From the NCBI GenBank assembly GCA_029339195.1, contig JAPTJF010000142.1, positions 1 through 64,000 on the forward strand: DNA of 64,000 bases. Direction: 5' to 3'. Shown piece by piece: positions 23,136-35,600 of this stretch. The position numbers and the translations under genes are program-made. This stretch comes from Micractinium sp. NFX-FRZ (Eukaryota > Chlorophyta > Trebouxiophyceae > Chlorellales > Chlorellaceae). Position 1 is the first letter of the stretch. Every line of letters begins with the position of its first letter. Below the pieces are notes generated by a model that was not told where the DNA came from, searched no databases, and saw only the letters and a list, made by a program, of their open reading frames with translations.

Positions 23136-25079
23136 TCAGCCCCACCGCAGCACCCAGCGCACGGCCCGACGCGCCAGCAGCTGCAGCAGCTGCGTCGCCA
23201 GCCGGCACAGCAGGTGCAGCAGGCACAGTGCCGCATCAAATGCCTGTCCCTGCTCCTCCTCGACTCTGGCCAGCAGCTTGGCTGTCTCCTCTGCTGCTGC
23301 CTCTGCCACTTGGTGCTGTGCCGGGCGCCAGCCATGCCAGGGCGTGGCATCCAGGGCAGCAAAGAAAGCGGAGCGGTGGGGGTGTTGGCACAGGTAGGCC
23401 CAAGGCTTGGAGGTGTACGGCACCTGCGGGATGTGAGAGCAGGGGCACAGGCCGTAAAAGCTCATTGGGCGGCGGCGTGGGATGGATGCAGGGCCACACA
23501 TTCAGCGGACGACCAACTGACGACCACCTGAGGTTTGTTGAATGCAGAGTTACCCGTGAGTGGACTGCTGCTCACACATCCACCACCCACCCAGGGGTTG
23601 AGGTATGCCGAAGGGGCTACGCTCGGGGGGCCTGTGAAGTGCACCAGGGCAGGCTGGCGCTCAAACCAGTCCAACTCTTCCTGGCTTGAGAACAGTGCTG
23701 GGCAGCCTCCCTCGGGAGCGGTGCGGCGCCGTGCGTAAGTGCCCACCCCCTGTGCGTTCCACTCAAACCCCAACTGCATCCAGTCCCTGCAGCCCGCCGC
23801 CACGCTGCCTCCGCTGCCGGCACTGCCAGGCTGGCAGGGTGACGTGGAGACCAGCAGGTTGAGCACGTCCTGGTCATGGTACCGCAGACTGCTGCCATGC
23901 TGCGCCAGGATGTTTCGGATGCTGCCCGACGCAGCCCGCAGCTTCTGCACACAGATTGCAGGGGATGGGAGGCAGGGGCTTGACGCCATGCGCATCCGCT
24001 CGTTTCAGCGCCTGCTGCCACCTGGCCCGCCAACCCTGCACTGCCTAACTTCAAGAAGCAGAGGCCAAAGCTCCTCCCTCCCTGTGAAAAGGAGTTCGCA
24101 ACACCTCCTCACCGGCAGGTCGATAAGAAGCACCCCAGCATTGAAGTAGGGCTCCCCTGGGGGCCAGCCAGCGGTAAAGAGCCCAGGGTGGCCGCAGGGG
24201 AAGCCAACGTCGCGCACCGCAGCCATCAGGCACCCTGCAGGGAAGGCAGCACGGTGTGGGTGGGTGCAGTACGGGTACGGCGCTCGGCCCGCTCCCGCAC
24301 CTCGTTCAGGCACTGCCTGGAGGCGTGGCGGTTGCGCGCATGCCCTGCCAACACCCTCCACCCTCCTGCCGTGCCTGCTGCTGTCCGCTGCCCGCCACTG
24401 CTGGCCACTGCCCACCTCGCAGGTTTGTACCAGAAAGCAGCCGCTGCAGACTGGTCCTTGCCATCACATCACAGTCAAGATAGAGCACACAGCCGCGGGC
24501 TGCCCAGGGGGGCAGTAGGTCGGGCAGGAAGAGCTTGAGCCAAGTGGCCGCGGCGGGGTAGCCAGCTATGGGGGGCACCAGGGCGCACACATGCCTGCCT
24601 GCCTCGGCCGTCACTGCGACCCAGTGCACGGGTGCCACCTGGTGACAGCAGTCACGGGGAGAGGCAGGGGATGCATTGGCGCTTCGGGGAGAGTTGGGGT
24701 AGCAGTCCAAATGAGGCATAGCCCAAGCAGAGTGCTGGCGCTGCCTCGGCAACCAGTCCACCCTTGCCTGCTCCAGCCAGCGTCTGCTGGGCTTTGCCAG
24801 GCCAGCATCGACCACCAGGATGGGAGGCAGCGGCTGCGTGTGCTGCACAAGGGAGCGCAGGGCCACTGCCAGCCCAACTGCGTAGCTCTCGTCGGCTATA
24901 AACACGACAGGCGTGGCAGAGCCGGGGGGCGACGGCAGCACGGTGGCAGGTGCGGGCATGCTGGTGCTGCCTGGAGGTGATGGGCGCTCAAATGGTCCCT
25001 GCCGAGGGTGCCTTTCGGACTTCCTGCTGCTGCGCGTGGTTTGCAGTCCACACTGAACACTCGCAGTTCGTGAAACCAT
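23136..25079 (-). CDS. GT8-like glycosyltransferase
   Basis: The start is a clear ATG at 25079. The first exon (to about 24430) has a Ser/Pro-rich leader, then VVFIADESYAVGLAVALRSL, the usual GT8 opening. It ends in LYLDCDVMARTSLQ, with D-C-D as the metal-binding DxD. The next exon (about 24240-24060) has YFNAGVLLIDL. A further exon (about 23945-23600) has HDQDVLN and VHFTGP, and the last exon (about 23433-23136) begins VPYTSKPW. H-F-x-G-P...KPW is the C-terminal GT8 signature. The order DxD, FNAGVLL, HDQD.LN, HF.G, KPW matches bacterial LPS-type and eukaryotic GT8 enzymes, which transfer a sugar from a nucleotide sugar with retention. Acceptor and sugar are unknown. After KPW there is a long Leu/Ala/Gln helical tail. 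It is divergent from the next glycosyltransferase, 42 bp away. Confidence 0.75.
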
Positions 25080-25121
25080 ATTTGCAGTGAAATGTGAGCC
25101 TTACTAAGCTGCGTATGGATT
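25080..25121. promoter_or_regulatory. Very short divergent spacer between two glycosyltransferase start codons
   Basis: Only 42 bp separate the ATG of the GT8-like gene (minus) from the first in-frame ATG of the GT2-like gene (plus). If both starts are right, promoter elements must overlap the opposite transcription unit. The plus gene also has a later in-frame ATG at about 25274. Confidence 0.4.
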
Positions 25122-28100
25122 ATGGGCATTTGGCACGGCTGCCACGGCTCCCTGCTTTGTGCGCTGCGCTACCCAACACAGGTGCCCAACACACTAAACA
25201 CACTGCATGCGTCACCTGTTGTCGAGGCAGCCCCCGAGCCAGCGTTTCGCCTTGTTCGCCTCGAACCCTCTGGCATGGATTCGCTTTGCATACTGCTCCC
25301 CGTCACATCCTGCGGCCACCCCACTCCGGGGGACTGCCTGCCAGGCCTGAAGCAACTGGGCGCGAGTCTGGCTGCCACTTCGTGCCCCTCTAGCTGCACA
25401 AACGGGCCCCGCCTCTCGGTGATGATCGGAATTGATGAAGACGACCCGCTGGCCGGGATGTCGCAGGCGGTGGAGGCCTGCTTCCCTCCGGGAGTGTCCA
25501 CCTCGGTCCGCCTGTTCTCGACAGAAGACCTGGCGGTCGAGCGGGGCCGCTGCGACGATGCAGCGCCCCTGTGCTGGATGTGGTGCGAGCTGGCAGAGCA
25601 GGCACAGCAGGCATTCCAGCCGGGCTGGACCCTGCTGCTGGGAGATGACACGGAGGTGGAGCCGGCGGGTTGGCCGTCCGTGCTGGCAGGCAAGCGGGGC
25701 AGCAGGCTTGTGCACTGGGTAGGCCGGCAGAACAGCGGTGCCACTGTGCTACATGCTCTGGACAGACTAGTTATGTGCCCTTCTGCATAGCACGTTACCA
25801 GCCATCTGCAGAATCCTCGCTTCAACATGAAAGTGCCCGTCACCTGGCCGCCCACCCACCTGTCCTGCAGGCTTCATCGCTGCCCGCCCACACCTGCGCT
25901 GCGTGGCGCTGCTTGATGCATCAGACCCAGGCTTCCCCTCCTTCCCAGCGGTGGCGGCCTCTCACCTGCAGCTGCTGGGACGCCAGCTGCCCAAGGAGCT
26001 GGCCAACCAGGGCGGAGACCCGCTGCTGTACGAGCTGTACCGCAGCTATGGCCTGGCAGCAATCTGTACTGGCGTCACTGTGCGCAACGCATTTGGTGCG
26101 TGGCTGGGGGCAGGCCAGCTGTTGGGCAGGTATCTCCACAAGAAGCGCCCTGATGCAGGGAGCATGCAGTCCTTCTGTTCCCATGCTGTCGCAGTGTTGC
26201 CAAACAGACTAACAGCGCAGCACTTGCCCACCTCAAGTGCCCGGTGGCCTCCCTGGCACTGCTCTGCAGGCGGCCCCCAAGGTTCGCCATTTGCTGAACC
26301 CGGCGCTCTGGCGGCCCACCCACGCTACACACCTCGACCGCTGCCTGTGCCCGTGTGGTGCCAAATGCTGGCTGATTGGCGCGGGAAGCTGCAGCATGCA
26401 CGGGCAGTGGTGCGAGGGGGGCAAAGGCCTTGGCTTGTTTGTGTCCCGCAAGCTGCTCACCTCCAAGCTGGGCCGCTTCATTCTTCTATGCCCTGAACTT
26501 TGTAACGTTGTCAACCCTGAACTCACTCCGCTGATTCTCCCATCAAGTGCCCTCAAATGTCTAACTTCGCAGGCCCAGCAGCAACGCCGGCTGCAGGTGG
26601 GCGTCGTCATCCCCACATACCGTGTTGACCTCTCAGCCCTAGAACGCATCTTTCGGAAGTGCCACAGCTCCCTGCCCGGGGTGGACGTGCGGTGAGTTGG
26701 TTGATGATGGCCCTCGCCATGGGCTAATCATGCAATATGGTGTCACGCATAGATGCAGCAACGATGGGCTTGAATGACAGGCGCTACCAACATCTTGCTT
26801 GCGGGTGCACCAGAAGACAGCCCCCAACCCACAGTCAGCAGACAGTGAGCTGCTCAATGCACTCTCCGCGGTGCCAGTCCTGTGCCTCCTCCCACTTCGC
26901 ACCGCATAAACTTTGCTTTTCTTGTGGGCCCCACCCACTCCCCCCCCCCCCCTGCCGGTGTGCAGGGTGTATGTGCAGGTGGACCGGCCAGACATCTCCC
27001 ACGAGGCCAGGCGCTGGATGTGCATGCAGCAGCTGTCTCGTCTGGACGGGCTGCGGGTGCGCATCAACGCCATGAATCAGGCAAGCGGAAAGGGGTATTT
27101 GTGCAGGCTGGCGCAGCGGCCTGTATGTTCTGCCCATGGCTGCCTCACATGCAAAATTTGCCTTGACCTGCAATCCCAACCGCTTGCTTGCCTGTCCCCT
27201 GCAGGGTGCGGCGGTCACCCGGAACCAGCTGCTTGATGAGGCCGCCGCCTGTGACCTTGTCATCATGTATGGTGCGGGGGCATGTACTGTGCATGGGTGT
27301 GTGCGCGCGTGTGCGTGTTATGTTACGTGTGTGTGATGGTGCCAACTGCCTTCAACCGTTCGGGACGCCCAAGCGCTGCACCACGCTGCCATGGTCGGCA
27401 CATTTGCTCGTGCTTGCTTGCATGCTTGCTTGCTTCTTCGCAACGGCTTCTTCAGATGATGACGTGGAGCCAGCTCAGCACTGCATTGATGCCTACGTGG
27501 CAGCCTACCTGGCGCACCCAGACGCGGCTGGGTTTGCAGGTTGGTCGGCTCGCTGGATGGGCTTCATGTGTGCCCATGGGCTCAGGACCGCTGTGACAAG
27601 CTGTCATGAAGACAGTTTGCCACAAGTGCAAACAGCTGGTGAATGATGGTTGCCCGTCCTTGCACTCGCCCAACCCCACCTGCCCACCATTCCCCATGCC
27701 ACGCATGCAGGCCCCACCTACCTTCCCCGCTGCCCCTCCAAGCTGCTGCCCACCTCCATCCACATGTCAGGTGGGAAGGTGCAGGGCGGCAGATCATAAT
27801 GCCACCGCTATGTTGTTTTTTTCGACCTAGCCAACCTATGCCAAAGCATGCTGCTCTGTGAGGGGTCCAGTTGGTCCAGAAAGCTGGCAACTGACAGCTG
27901 CCCGGGTCCTGCCACCTGCCACCCAACCAGCTTTTGCCAAAACTGCTGCCGCTATCCACCTGCCTTGCTACCTGCAGACGTGAGCTTCTTCTGGGAGGCT
28001 CCTGCCCGGCTGGGCCCCGTTGTGCCCTGGGCGGTGACTGCCAACATGGCGGTACGCACCCCCCGTGTGCGCTTCAGGGAGGGCTTCCCTAAGACGGGTG

Positions 28101-29271
28101 AGGAGCCGTTGGTTGGGAGTTGGGAACAGGTTGTTAAATTAAGCAATGAGCAGACAGGACGTGCTGGCAAGCCATCTTGCTGCTGGGGCGGGCCTGGGCT
28201 GCATCTGCCAACAGCAACTGCCATGGACGCTAAGCAATGCTGGCAGTCCACCTCTGCAGGCGGTGGCGAGGATGTCGATTTCTGTGTGCAGCTTGGGGCT
28301 CGTCTGGTGGCGGTGCCCACTGCGAAAGCCCAGCACCCCTGGTGGCCGCAGAGGCGCCCCAAGGTGGGTCCCACAAAAGTTATTCAGTTACCCTGCCTGC
28401 ATGCCCGATTATTCCTGCACCCGTGCATTGCAAGTGCAGGCTGCCACCTTTAGCCTGCACGCTGTGTGCCTTACCTGCGCCTGCGCCCCACTGCACCTCC
28501 GCCTGCACCTGCGCCACACTGCACTTACCACCGCCTGCCTGCTCAGAGCTGCGGCAGTAACGCATCTCACCTCCAGCCCTGCATCTTACCACTCCTTCCG
28601 TCACACCCTGTAGATATACATGCGTTTCTGGGGCTGGGCCGACGGTGACGGCCGCCTGATTGGCCTCTGGCCGCAGCTTGCCTACCGCCGCGCGCCCACT
28701 CCCCCGGAGGTCTGCCTGCTGCTGGCAGCAGTGGGCCCCGTGCTCGTGGCATGCAGGTAAGTTTGAGCGCGCTCCTGGTGCTGTGCAGGGACACGCAAGG
28801 GTTGGCATGGAGGTAGGTGCATCTCTCATTAGCAGCGTGCAACTGGCAATTGGCAGCAAGCGTGCACTTTAGCAGCAATCATGGGAGCTCTCCCTCTGTG
28901 CTGCCCTGCGCAGGCTGCTGACGCCCGGCGCGCTGCTGATCTGCCTGCTGGCCGTACTCTCGGCGGATGCGCTGTTCACCGTGCTGCGCAATTGCTGCCT
29001 GGCAGAGCGGCGCCGGCAGCACCCCTGCTCCTCCTGGTGGCTGCGCCCTGTGGCAGCTGCCGAGGCCTGGGTGATTGCAACCCTCTTTTCTGAGGGCGGG
29101 CGCCTGTGGGGGCACATGAGGCGCCGGGAGTGGGGATGCATCGGGCGCAGCTTTGACTGGTTTGCTGGGAGCCAGCCCGGCGTCGTTGCAGGGGAACAGC
29201 GGCGGGTGGCACTCAGGTTTGCATGCTGCCTGGCGGCTGCGGCAGCTGCGGCTGTGGCCATGTGCCACTAA
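25122..29271 (+). CDS. Double-domain GT-A (GT2-like) glycosyltransferase with C-terminal membrane segments
   Basis: The first half (exons about 25122-25689, 25871-26095, about 26269-26350) has LSVMIGIDEDDPL and LLLGDDTEVEP, which resemble a first GT-A fold. The second half (from about 26573) is a clear GT2 domain: VGVVIPTYRVDLS, VYVQVDRPD, NQLLDEAAACDLVIMY|DDDVEP (the DxD region, spliced), then WAVTANMAVRTPRVRFREGF and EDVDFCVQLGARLV (the ED-type catalytic region). The last exons encode hydrophobic stretches (LLTPGALLICLLAVLSADAL; the AAAAAAAVAMCH end), suggesting Golgi/ER membrane anchoring at the C-terminus. Two introns appear to use GC donors (after 25689 and after 27080). Donor sugar and product are unknown. 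The neighbours are two other glycosyltransferases, so a shared glycan pathway is plausible (inference). Confidence 0.7.
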
Positions 29272-29626
29272 GGGGGTGTGTACAGCAGCCAACAAGGGCA
29301 GCCCCTGTGTATATTATCAAATCGTAGCTCTGCCAAGTTTCAGCACGGTCAGCACAGATACTGTACTGTAAGCAATGCACAGAAGCCAGCGGACAGAGTG
29401 ATGTTGGGCGAGAGCTAAGGGTGCCTGCTCAACTCCCCCACTCCTAGAACCATCATACCTACCCACGCTTTAAAGTGGCCCGCTGCACCTGATTGGAGCA
29501 GCTAGAAAGGCAACGGTCCCTCCAGAACAGACTGTCAAGCCGTCCTTGAGAGGTGGCCTCTACTCACCCGTGTCTTCAAGGGTCAACAACGTACAATTTG
29601 CCAGGAACGGGAACGGCCGCACAGCC

Positions 29627-31590
29627 ATGGTGTGGGACCCCCCACCGGTTGTCTACTACGCCTCGGAGCGCTGCCGCATCCTCTTTGCGTACCTCTCCTA
29701 CCACCCCCCAACAAGTGTGGGCCCAAAAGAGCGCTGCCAAGGCAGGGCCCAGTGCCTCTGCCTCCCAGCCCCGCCAGCGGCGCCGTTGGCGGCAGAGCAC
29801 CAACATTGGGCGCTGTGCGCACTCACCCAGCAGCCTGCGTCTCGGTGCGTCAAAGCCACCCACCCTTCCCTCCCCCCTCCCCTCGTCACTTCTTTGTCCG
29901 CTTAGATACCTACCCAATCGACGCTCACCTGGAGCAACTGGCGCAAACTGACTACGTCTTCCTCCTCCTCACCTGGCATCGCATCGGCTTCTACCCGCAG
30001 CGCCTGCAGCGGTACACCGTCTTCCCCTGCCAGGTATGATTGTCTCGTGCCAGTTCGGGCAATCCATGGCTTGCCGTTTCTTGCTAGATGGGGCGGCGGA
30101 CGCTTTGCGACCAGAGCTGCAAACAGCTACAGGTACGCAGGCCTGCCTGTGCTGCGAGCCAACGAAGCAGAGACCCGCCACCCTCTCTCGCGCTCCCTTC
30201 CTTGCAGGTCATCCTGTGTGCCAACACCCCAGAAGAGCATGCCGAGCTGGCAGCAGCGGGTGTGCGATGCATCTTGTTCAACCACAATGCTCTCCTGGAT
30301 GAGCGCACATTCACCATCACAGGTGCTGAATGCAGAAGAGGCCAGCGCCCCACTATCCTCCCCACCCCGTTGGCAAGCGGACGAGCGCCAGTTTGCCCAT
30401 GAGCCAGCTTCGCCACCTGGCACCTGCTTAGCCTTGACACATGATGCCTTGAGCTGCCTGCAACCAGTTCTGCATGCGCCTACTGCAATCTTGCCTGCTT
30501 CGACCGGCTCCCTGCCCACATGCCTCCCCAAACCTCACTCAGCTGCCAATTCCCATGTCAGCATGCAGGGCCGGAGGAAGAGGAGGGGGAGCGGCCCTAC
30601 CGCTTGCTAGTGAATGCGGCATGCGCCCCTTACAAGCGCCTGCACCTGGCTGAGATGGCGGGCTCTGTGGCGTACATTGGCTATGTGCAGGGCCATGACT
30701 ACCATCCCACAGCACTGCCGCCAACAGGGGTGGGGGGAACGTGGCTCAACCTGCAGCCACGTCAATGCACCAGCGAAGGTGACAGCAACGACTGCGGCGG
30801 CAGTGATGACAGCAGCAGCCTGGGCAATGTTAGCAACATGACCAGCAGAGGCCAGGTGGAGCTCGTGACCCAGCAGCTGCTGCACTACCTGTCGCCCGGG
30901 GAGGTGTGCGCCGCGCTGAACCGTGCCCAAGTGGGTGGCGTGTTCTCGGAAGTGGAGGGAGCCTGCTGGGCTAGCACAGAGTACCTGCTGTGCGGCCTGC
31001 CAGTTGTCAGCACCCTCTGTGCCGGCGGGCGTGAGGTGTGGTACAACAGCGAGAACAGCATAATGGTGGAGGCCACACCGGTGAGGTTGGGGTGTTTGTG
31101 AGGGGCAGGTTGGCGGGCAGGGAAAGGGCAGGGAAGGGGAGGGAGGCTGGTTAGGGAAATGTGCCAGCCAAATCACGGCGGGGTGTGACAGCACCCGGTG
31201 AGTGTGTGTGGAGGGGCGGGCGGGGCGCCGGGCCGGGCAGGTTGGAGCAACACCGGCCGTACAGGGTGCTGTGCTTCACTCTGCGTGTCTGCTAGGTGCC
31301 AACAACGGCACAGCCGTTCAAACCACCTCACTTTTCCCCTAAACACACACTTGCACCCTGCCTGCCACACACAGGAGGCGGTGGGGGCGGGCGTGGACCG
31401 GGCTCTGCTGATGCTGCATAGCGGCGCCTTCAACCGGCAGCGCATCCGGGCACGGGCCGTGCAGCAGTCGCAGCAGTTCCGGGCTACATTCAATGCTGAG
31501 GTGCAGCACATCTTTGAGCATCATGGCGTGCAGCTAGATGCTGCTGCCTGGTTTGAGCAGCACTTTATGCACAAGATGGGGCTACACTAG
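29627..31590 (+). CDS. GT4-like (glycosyl transferases group 1) glycosyltransferase
   Basis: The exons read are about 29627-29704, 29907-30033, 30208-30321, 30568-31079 and 31374-31590. The protein runs MVWDPPPVVYYASERCRILF, TYPIDAHLEQL...FLLLTWHR, then VILCANTPEEHAELAAAGVR. Later comes PYRLLVNAACAPYKRLHLAE, a group-1 hallmark (the start of the second Rossmann domain). The most diagnostic part is FSEVEGACWASTEYLLCGLP followed by VVSTLCAGGREVW and ENSIMVEAT. There E-x7-E with G-x-P-V-V-S-T is the nucleotide-sugar binding motif of GT-B enzymes. An Asn/Ser/Gly-rich insert (about 30770-30850) sits mid-domain. The open frame runs upstream of 29627 without another ATG, so an extra 5' exon is possible. 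It lies in tandem with the GT2-like gene, about 350 bp apart. Confidence 0.75.
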
Positions 31591-32628
31591 CAATACAGCA
31601 AAGCGTTATCAGACATGCAGCAATGATGTCTTTTAACATGACTTCGTTCAATTGAACGGGCTGTGAGCTTGCTCAAAGCACTATGGAAGAAAGCGTTAGT
31701 AAGCGGGCGCAGCCGACTGCCTTCACTGAATTGGGTGAACTCCACTCCAGGATTTGTAAAACAAGGCTCATCAAATCGTACAGTCTGTAGATGCAAGATA
31801 ATCAATGATTGAACAAAAGCATAGATAGGGTGCATTGAACAGCTGCCGCGAGCGCCAGCAGGCACCACACAATACTGGAGGACAAGCGTGCTCTGCTGGC
31901 ACGCGCAAGGCAGACTCAGCAGTGACTCATGAGTCTGATCAGCCGCCTGCAGGCGCTCCTGCTCGGGCACTCAGTCCCAAGCTGGCAAGCACCGGACCAG
32001 CAGCGCTTCCTAGTCAACTGATCACCCACCACACCGGCATGTGCGGTGCTCAGACCATGACAGGGAGCAGGCATGAACTTTATTCTCGGCTATCGACGTT
32101 CACAGAGCATCAGCAAGGCGCACCAGCATGGCACACCAGCAAGGCGCCGGCGCCAAGGGCATCGGCCACTTGAACAGTTGAAATGCAGCTCAGCACGTGC
32201 TTAGCAACGTCACAGTGAAATCGCCGTAACAACGAGATTGAACTCCAGACTCAGTACCGCCGCCGGCACGTGCCCGCCCGCCTTCGTGCGCAGTGCCAGA
32301 GCATTGGGCAAGCGTCGCTGCTCACCATGCCGCGACAAAAACACGGTCGAGGCGGAAAGATCAATAAGTTGACCATTCCTTTTTTACGTTCTAACAGTAA
32401 GGTAAGTATATCCATGCAGCCTTGAAAATAGCGTGAGGACAGCTTGATCAGAGGGACGCCCACTGGTCAACGTTGAGTGCGGGACATGAGTGGTCACCTT
32501 CTGCGCCTGCATGCCGAAGCCATCTTAGAAGCAACCCGCCATTTGTTTGAGTTCTTGGTAATAATACCTTTAAATTTAGCGGACATCGGCGTTAACAGAC
32601 TCTCCCGCCTGGTCGGAGGCATCGCAGG
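31591..32628. other. Intergenic region
   Basis: It lies between the GT4-like gene and the BAHD gene on the same strand. No coding exon was recognised. It presumably holds the 3' region of one and the promoter of the other. GGCACACCAGCAAGGCG-like words repeat near 32110-32150. Confidence 0.5.
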
Positions 32629-35600
32629 ATGGCCGCCATATTTCCTGCACCCGCGCCTTCCGCGGAGGTGCTTGCCAGGAAGCTCGTGAAGCCGATGCCG
32701 GGATCTCAGGGTGCCCCGGGCGGCAAAACCCCGCTCTCCTGCTTCGATGCTTTCGTGGTCACGGCATGTTCGGCGCGCGCCTGGGGCTTCCGGGGCGCCC
32801 AGCTCGATGCTGTCACCTTGGAAGGGGCGCTGCAAGCCACCGTGACCGACATGCCGGTGTTGGCGGGCAGGTGGGCTCGGGCCCACGGGGCGCCGCCAGC
32901 GGCGGCGGCGGGTGCCAGACTGGACGAGCGCACAAAGCTGACCGGTCAGCCATGCGGCGTCCGGCGTACATGGGGATCCACCAACAAGTTGTGATTGAAC
33001 CCTTGCAGGCTGCGGAGGCTTGACGAAACCAGCTTAGGCACCCTGTTTGTGGACCACACAGGAGAGGGGGCGCAGCTGACGGTGGCCGAGTGCCTCGAGC
33101 TCACACTGGCAGACGCCATGAACCCTGAGACGTGGGGAGAGAGCGGGTTCACTCTGGCCAAGGCTGCCGTGCCCCTGTACTTGGATCACATGGATGTGGA
33201 GGGCGGGTAAGTGGCCGGCTGGGCGTGGGAGTGCTGCTGGAGATGAACAGGGTTGGTTGCTGGGGTCATCTTGTTGGACTTGCTGCCATGGGGCACCCGG
33301 AGAGTGTCACACGGTGCAGCCCGAATGTTACCGCTGCCATTCTGCAGGTTGCTACGAGCCTAATGGCAGGCAAGGTGTCCTCGTTGATGGCAAGCCTCAC
33401 GTGCTTGCATTCATCCTCAAACCACACCACGTCGCGCCGCATGTGCCTCCCCTGGTTTGCAGCAACCCTGTGAGCATGATGGCAGGCAAGCTGCCGCTGC
33501 TGATGGTGCGCCTCACGCATCTGCAGGACGGGTGCATCCTGGGCGTCTGCGTCTCCCATGCCCTCAAGGGTAAAGCTCCCTCTGCTGCTCAAGCTTGCTG
33601 GTGGCAGAACCTGGGGGACTTGACAAAAGGGGGATTGAGCAAAGCAGGCCTTGCACGCTCTGCCCCTGTCATCAGCGCTTCACTCTTGTCCCTGGCCACG
33701 CGCTGCCCGCACTCATCTCTCATCATGCCGTGCTCTGCTCTGGCTTTGTGTGCGTACGTATATGCTGGGGTGAAGAGTACACATGCAAGTGTACTCTTCA
33801 CCCCAGCTGTGCAAAATGTGTACTCTTCACCCCAGCTGTACCATAGAAGGTGGTCGCTGGCCTACTGTGACATCCACCTGCCAGCATGCGATCAGTTCTG
33901 CACCAGACACTCTCACACGCATCAAGTACCGCCTCTCTCCACTGCAGATGGCATTCACTGGCCCATGTTGATGAACCACCTGGCAGCCCGCTACCGGCAG
34001 CTTGCCGACGGCATTGCCCCAGACCCAGCAGATCTGCTGCAGCCCACCGACCGCCTGATCATGTCTACTGAGCGCATGGCAGCCGAGCTTGGGTGAGCAT
34101 GAGGGGTAGTGCGTTCACTGTGTCGAAGGTGTGACATGGAGGGCGATGGCTGGCAGCTTGTACATGCCGCCCCCATCCTCTTCACGTCCCTGCTGCAAGG
34201 TGCCTGCTGGCGCAGCGTGCAGAACCCACCAGAGCCGCCTCGTGCACTCGTCGGCCGCCCGGAATCAATTTGCAGGGTGGCAGACAGCTGGAGGCCCCCT
34301 CCCAAACCGGTGTGTCTTCCGGTGCAGGCACCTGGCACAGCACCAAACACACACTGACCATCCGTCTCCCGCCCCGCCTGCGTGCACATGCAGGCTTGCA
34401 GACAGCTGGCAGCCCCCTCCTGACCCAGTGCGCGTGTCACTGCGGAGCGCGTGGCGCAGCGCCAAGTTCATTCTGAGCCACACGCTGGAGCGCCGGGAGC
34501 TGCTGTTCCTGCACCTGCCGCAGCAGCAAGTGGCCGAGCTCAAGCAGCTGGCGGCAGGTGGGCTGCCACCGCCTGGCCTGACATGTTGTGAGCACAGTGC
34601 GCTCTGCTCGGCAGAGCAAGCAAACCTGGCGTGACATTCAGCCCCCAACGAGTCGTGTGATTTTAAGCACACACGCTGCCTTGCACATCTGATGGTACTG
34701 CGCTGCCTGGCTCACCTGCCCGCCTGCCAGCCCGCCTGCTTGCCTTTGCAGAGGGCTGTCCAGACGGCGTGCGCATCACTACTGGCGATGCGGTGCAGGC
34801 AGCTGCAGCCATGCTGCAGCATGCGGCACTGGGCCTGCCCCTGCTGCCACGCCCACCTCGAGGGGTGTCGCTCATGGTACAGAACAAGGTGCCGCCCGGC
34901 TTCTTTGGCAATGCCATCACCACCATCAATGCCATCCCAGCTGCTGACAGGCAGCGGCCAGCCGAGGACGACTATGCTGGCACCCTGCAGCAGCTGGCGT
35001 GCGCCATTCGCCAGGCCACACTGGCTTTTAGATCCGGAGTGAGTGCTGCATGAAATGAAGTTCCCGGGTTGCGGGGGGAGGGCTGTGGGGGACAGTCAGG
35101 TGTGGGGTAACCACAACCTCTGCCTGGCGCATGTTTAAACCTACAATCACCTGGCGCATGAGTATGACATTGCGTCCGTCCTGCCCCGCCTGCTGCACCC
35201 TGCAGGAGCAGCCGCTCCTGCTTCTGCACGAGTTTGAGTGCATGGTGCGGAGCCCCTTCAACCGGTTGCTGGGGTACTGGTACGGCGAGCGCGTGCCGCT
35301 GATGTCGTGCTGGACCAACTTCGTGCCCAAGCAGCAGGTGAGATGCAGGGGCTGGTGAGGCAATGAACTGGGGGGAGGCAGGGTGGGAGGACGGGCAGAT
35401 GACCCGCTGGCCAACCAGAGCGGCAGACGCAGGCAAGGCAGGGCGGGTGCACGGTTGCCAGGAACACACAGGTGGGTGGGAGGCTGGGTAATGTGACTTG
35501 CTGAAATGAATACGTTATGATGCAGCGTGTCGGGGGAGGGGAAGGGAAGGGCATGCATGTGGACATGCCGGCCGGTCGGCCGGCAGGCAGGGGGAGGCTG

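Noticed and set aside
29546..29626. GT4-like start at 29546
   Set aside because: The codon there is TTG, not ATG; the first in-frame ATG is 29627, or an upstream exon is missing.
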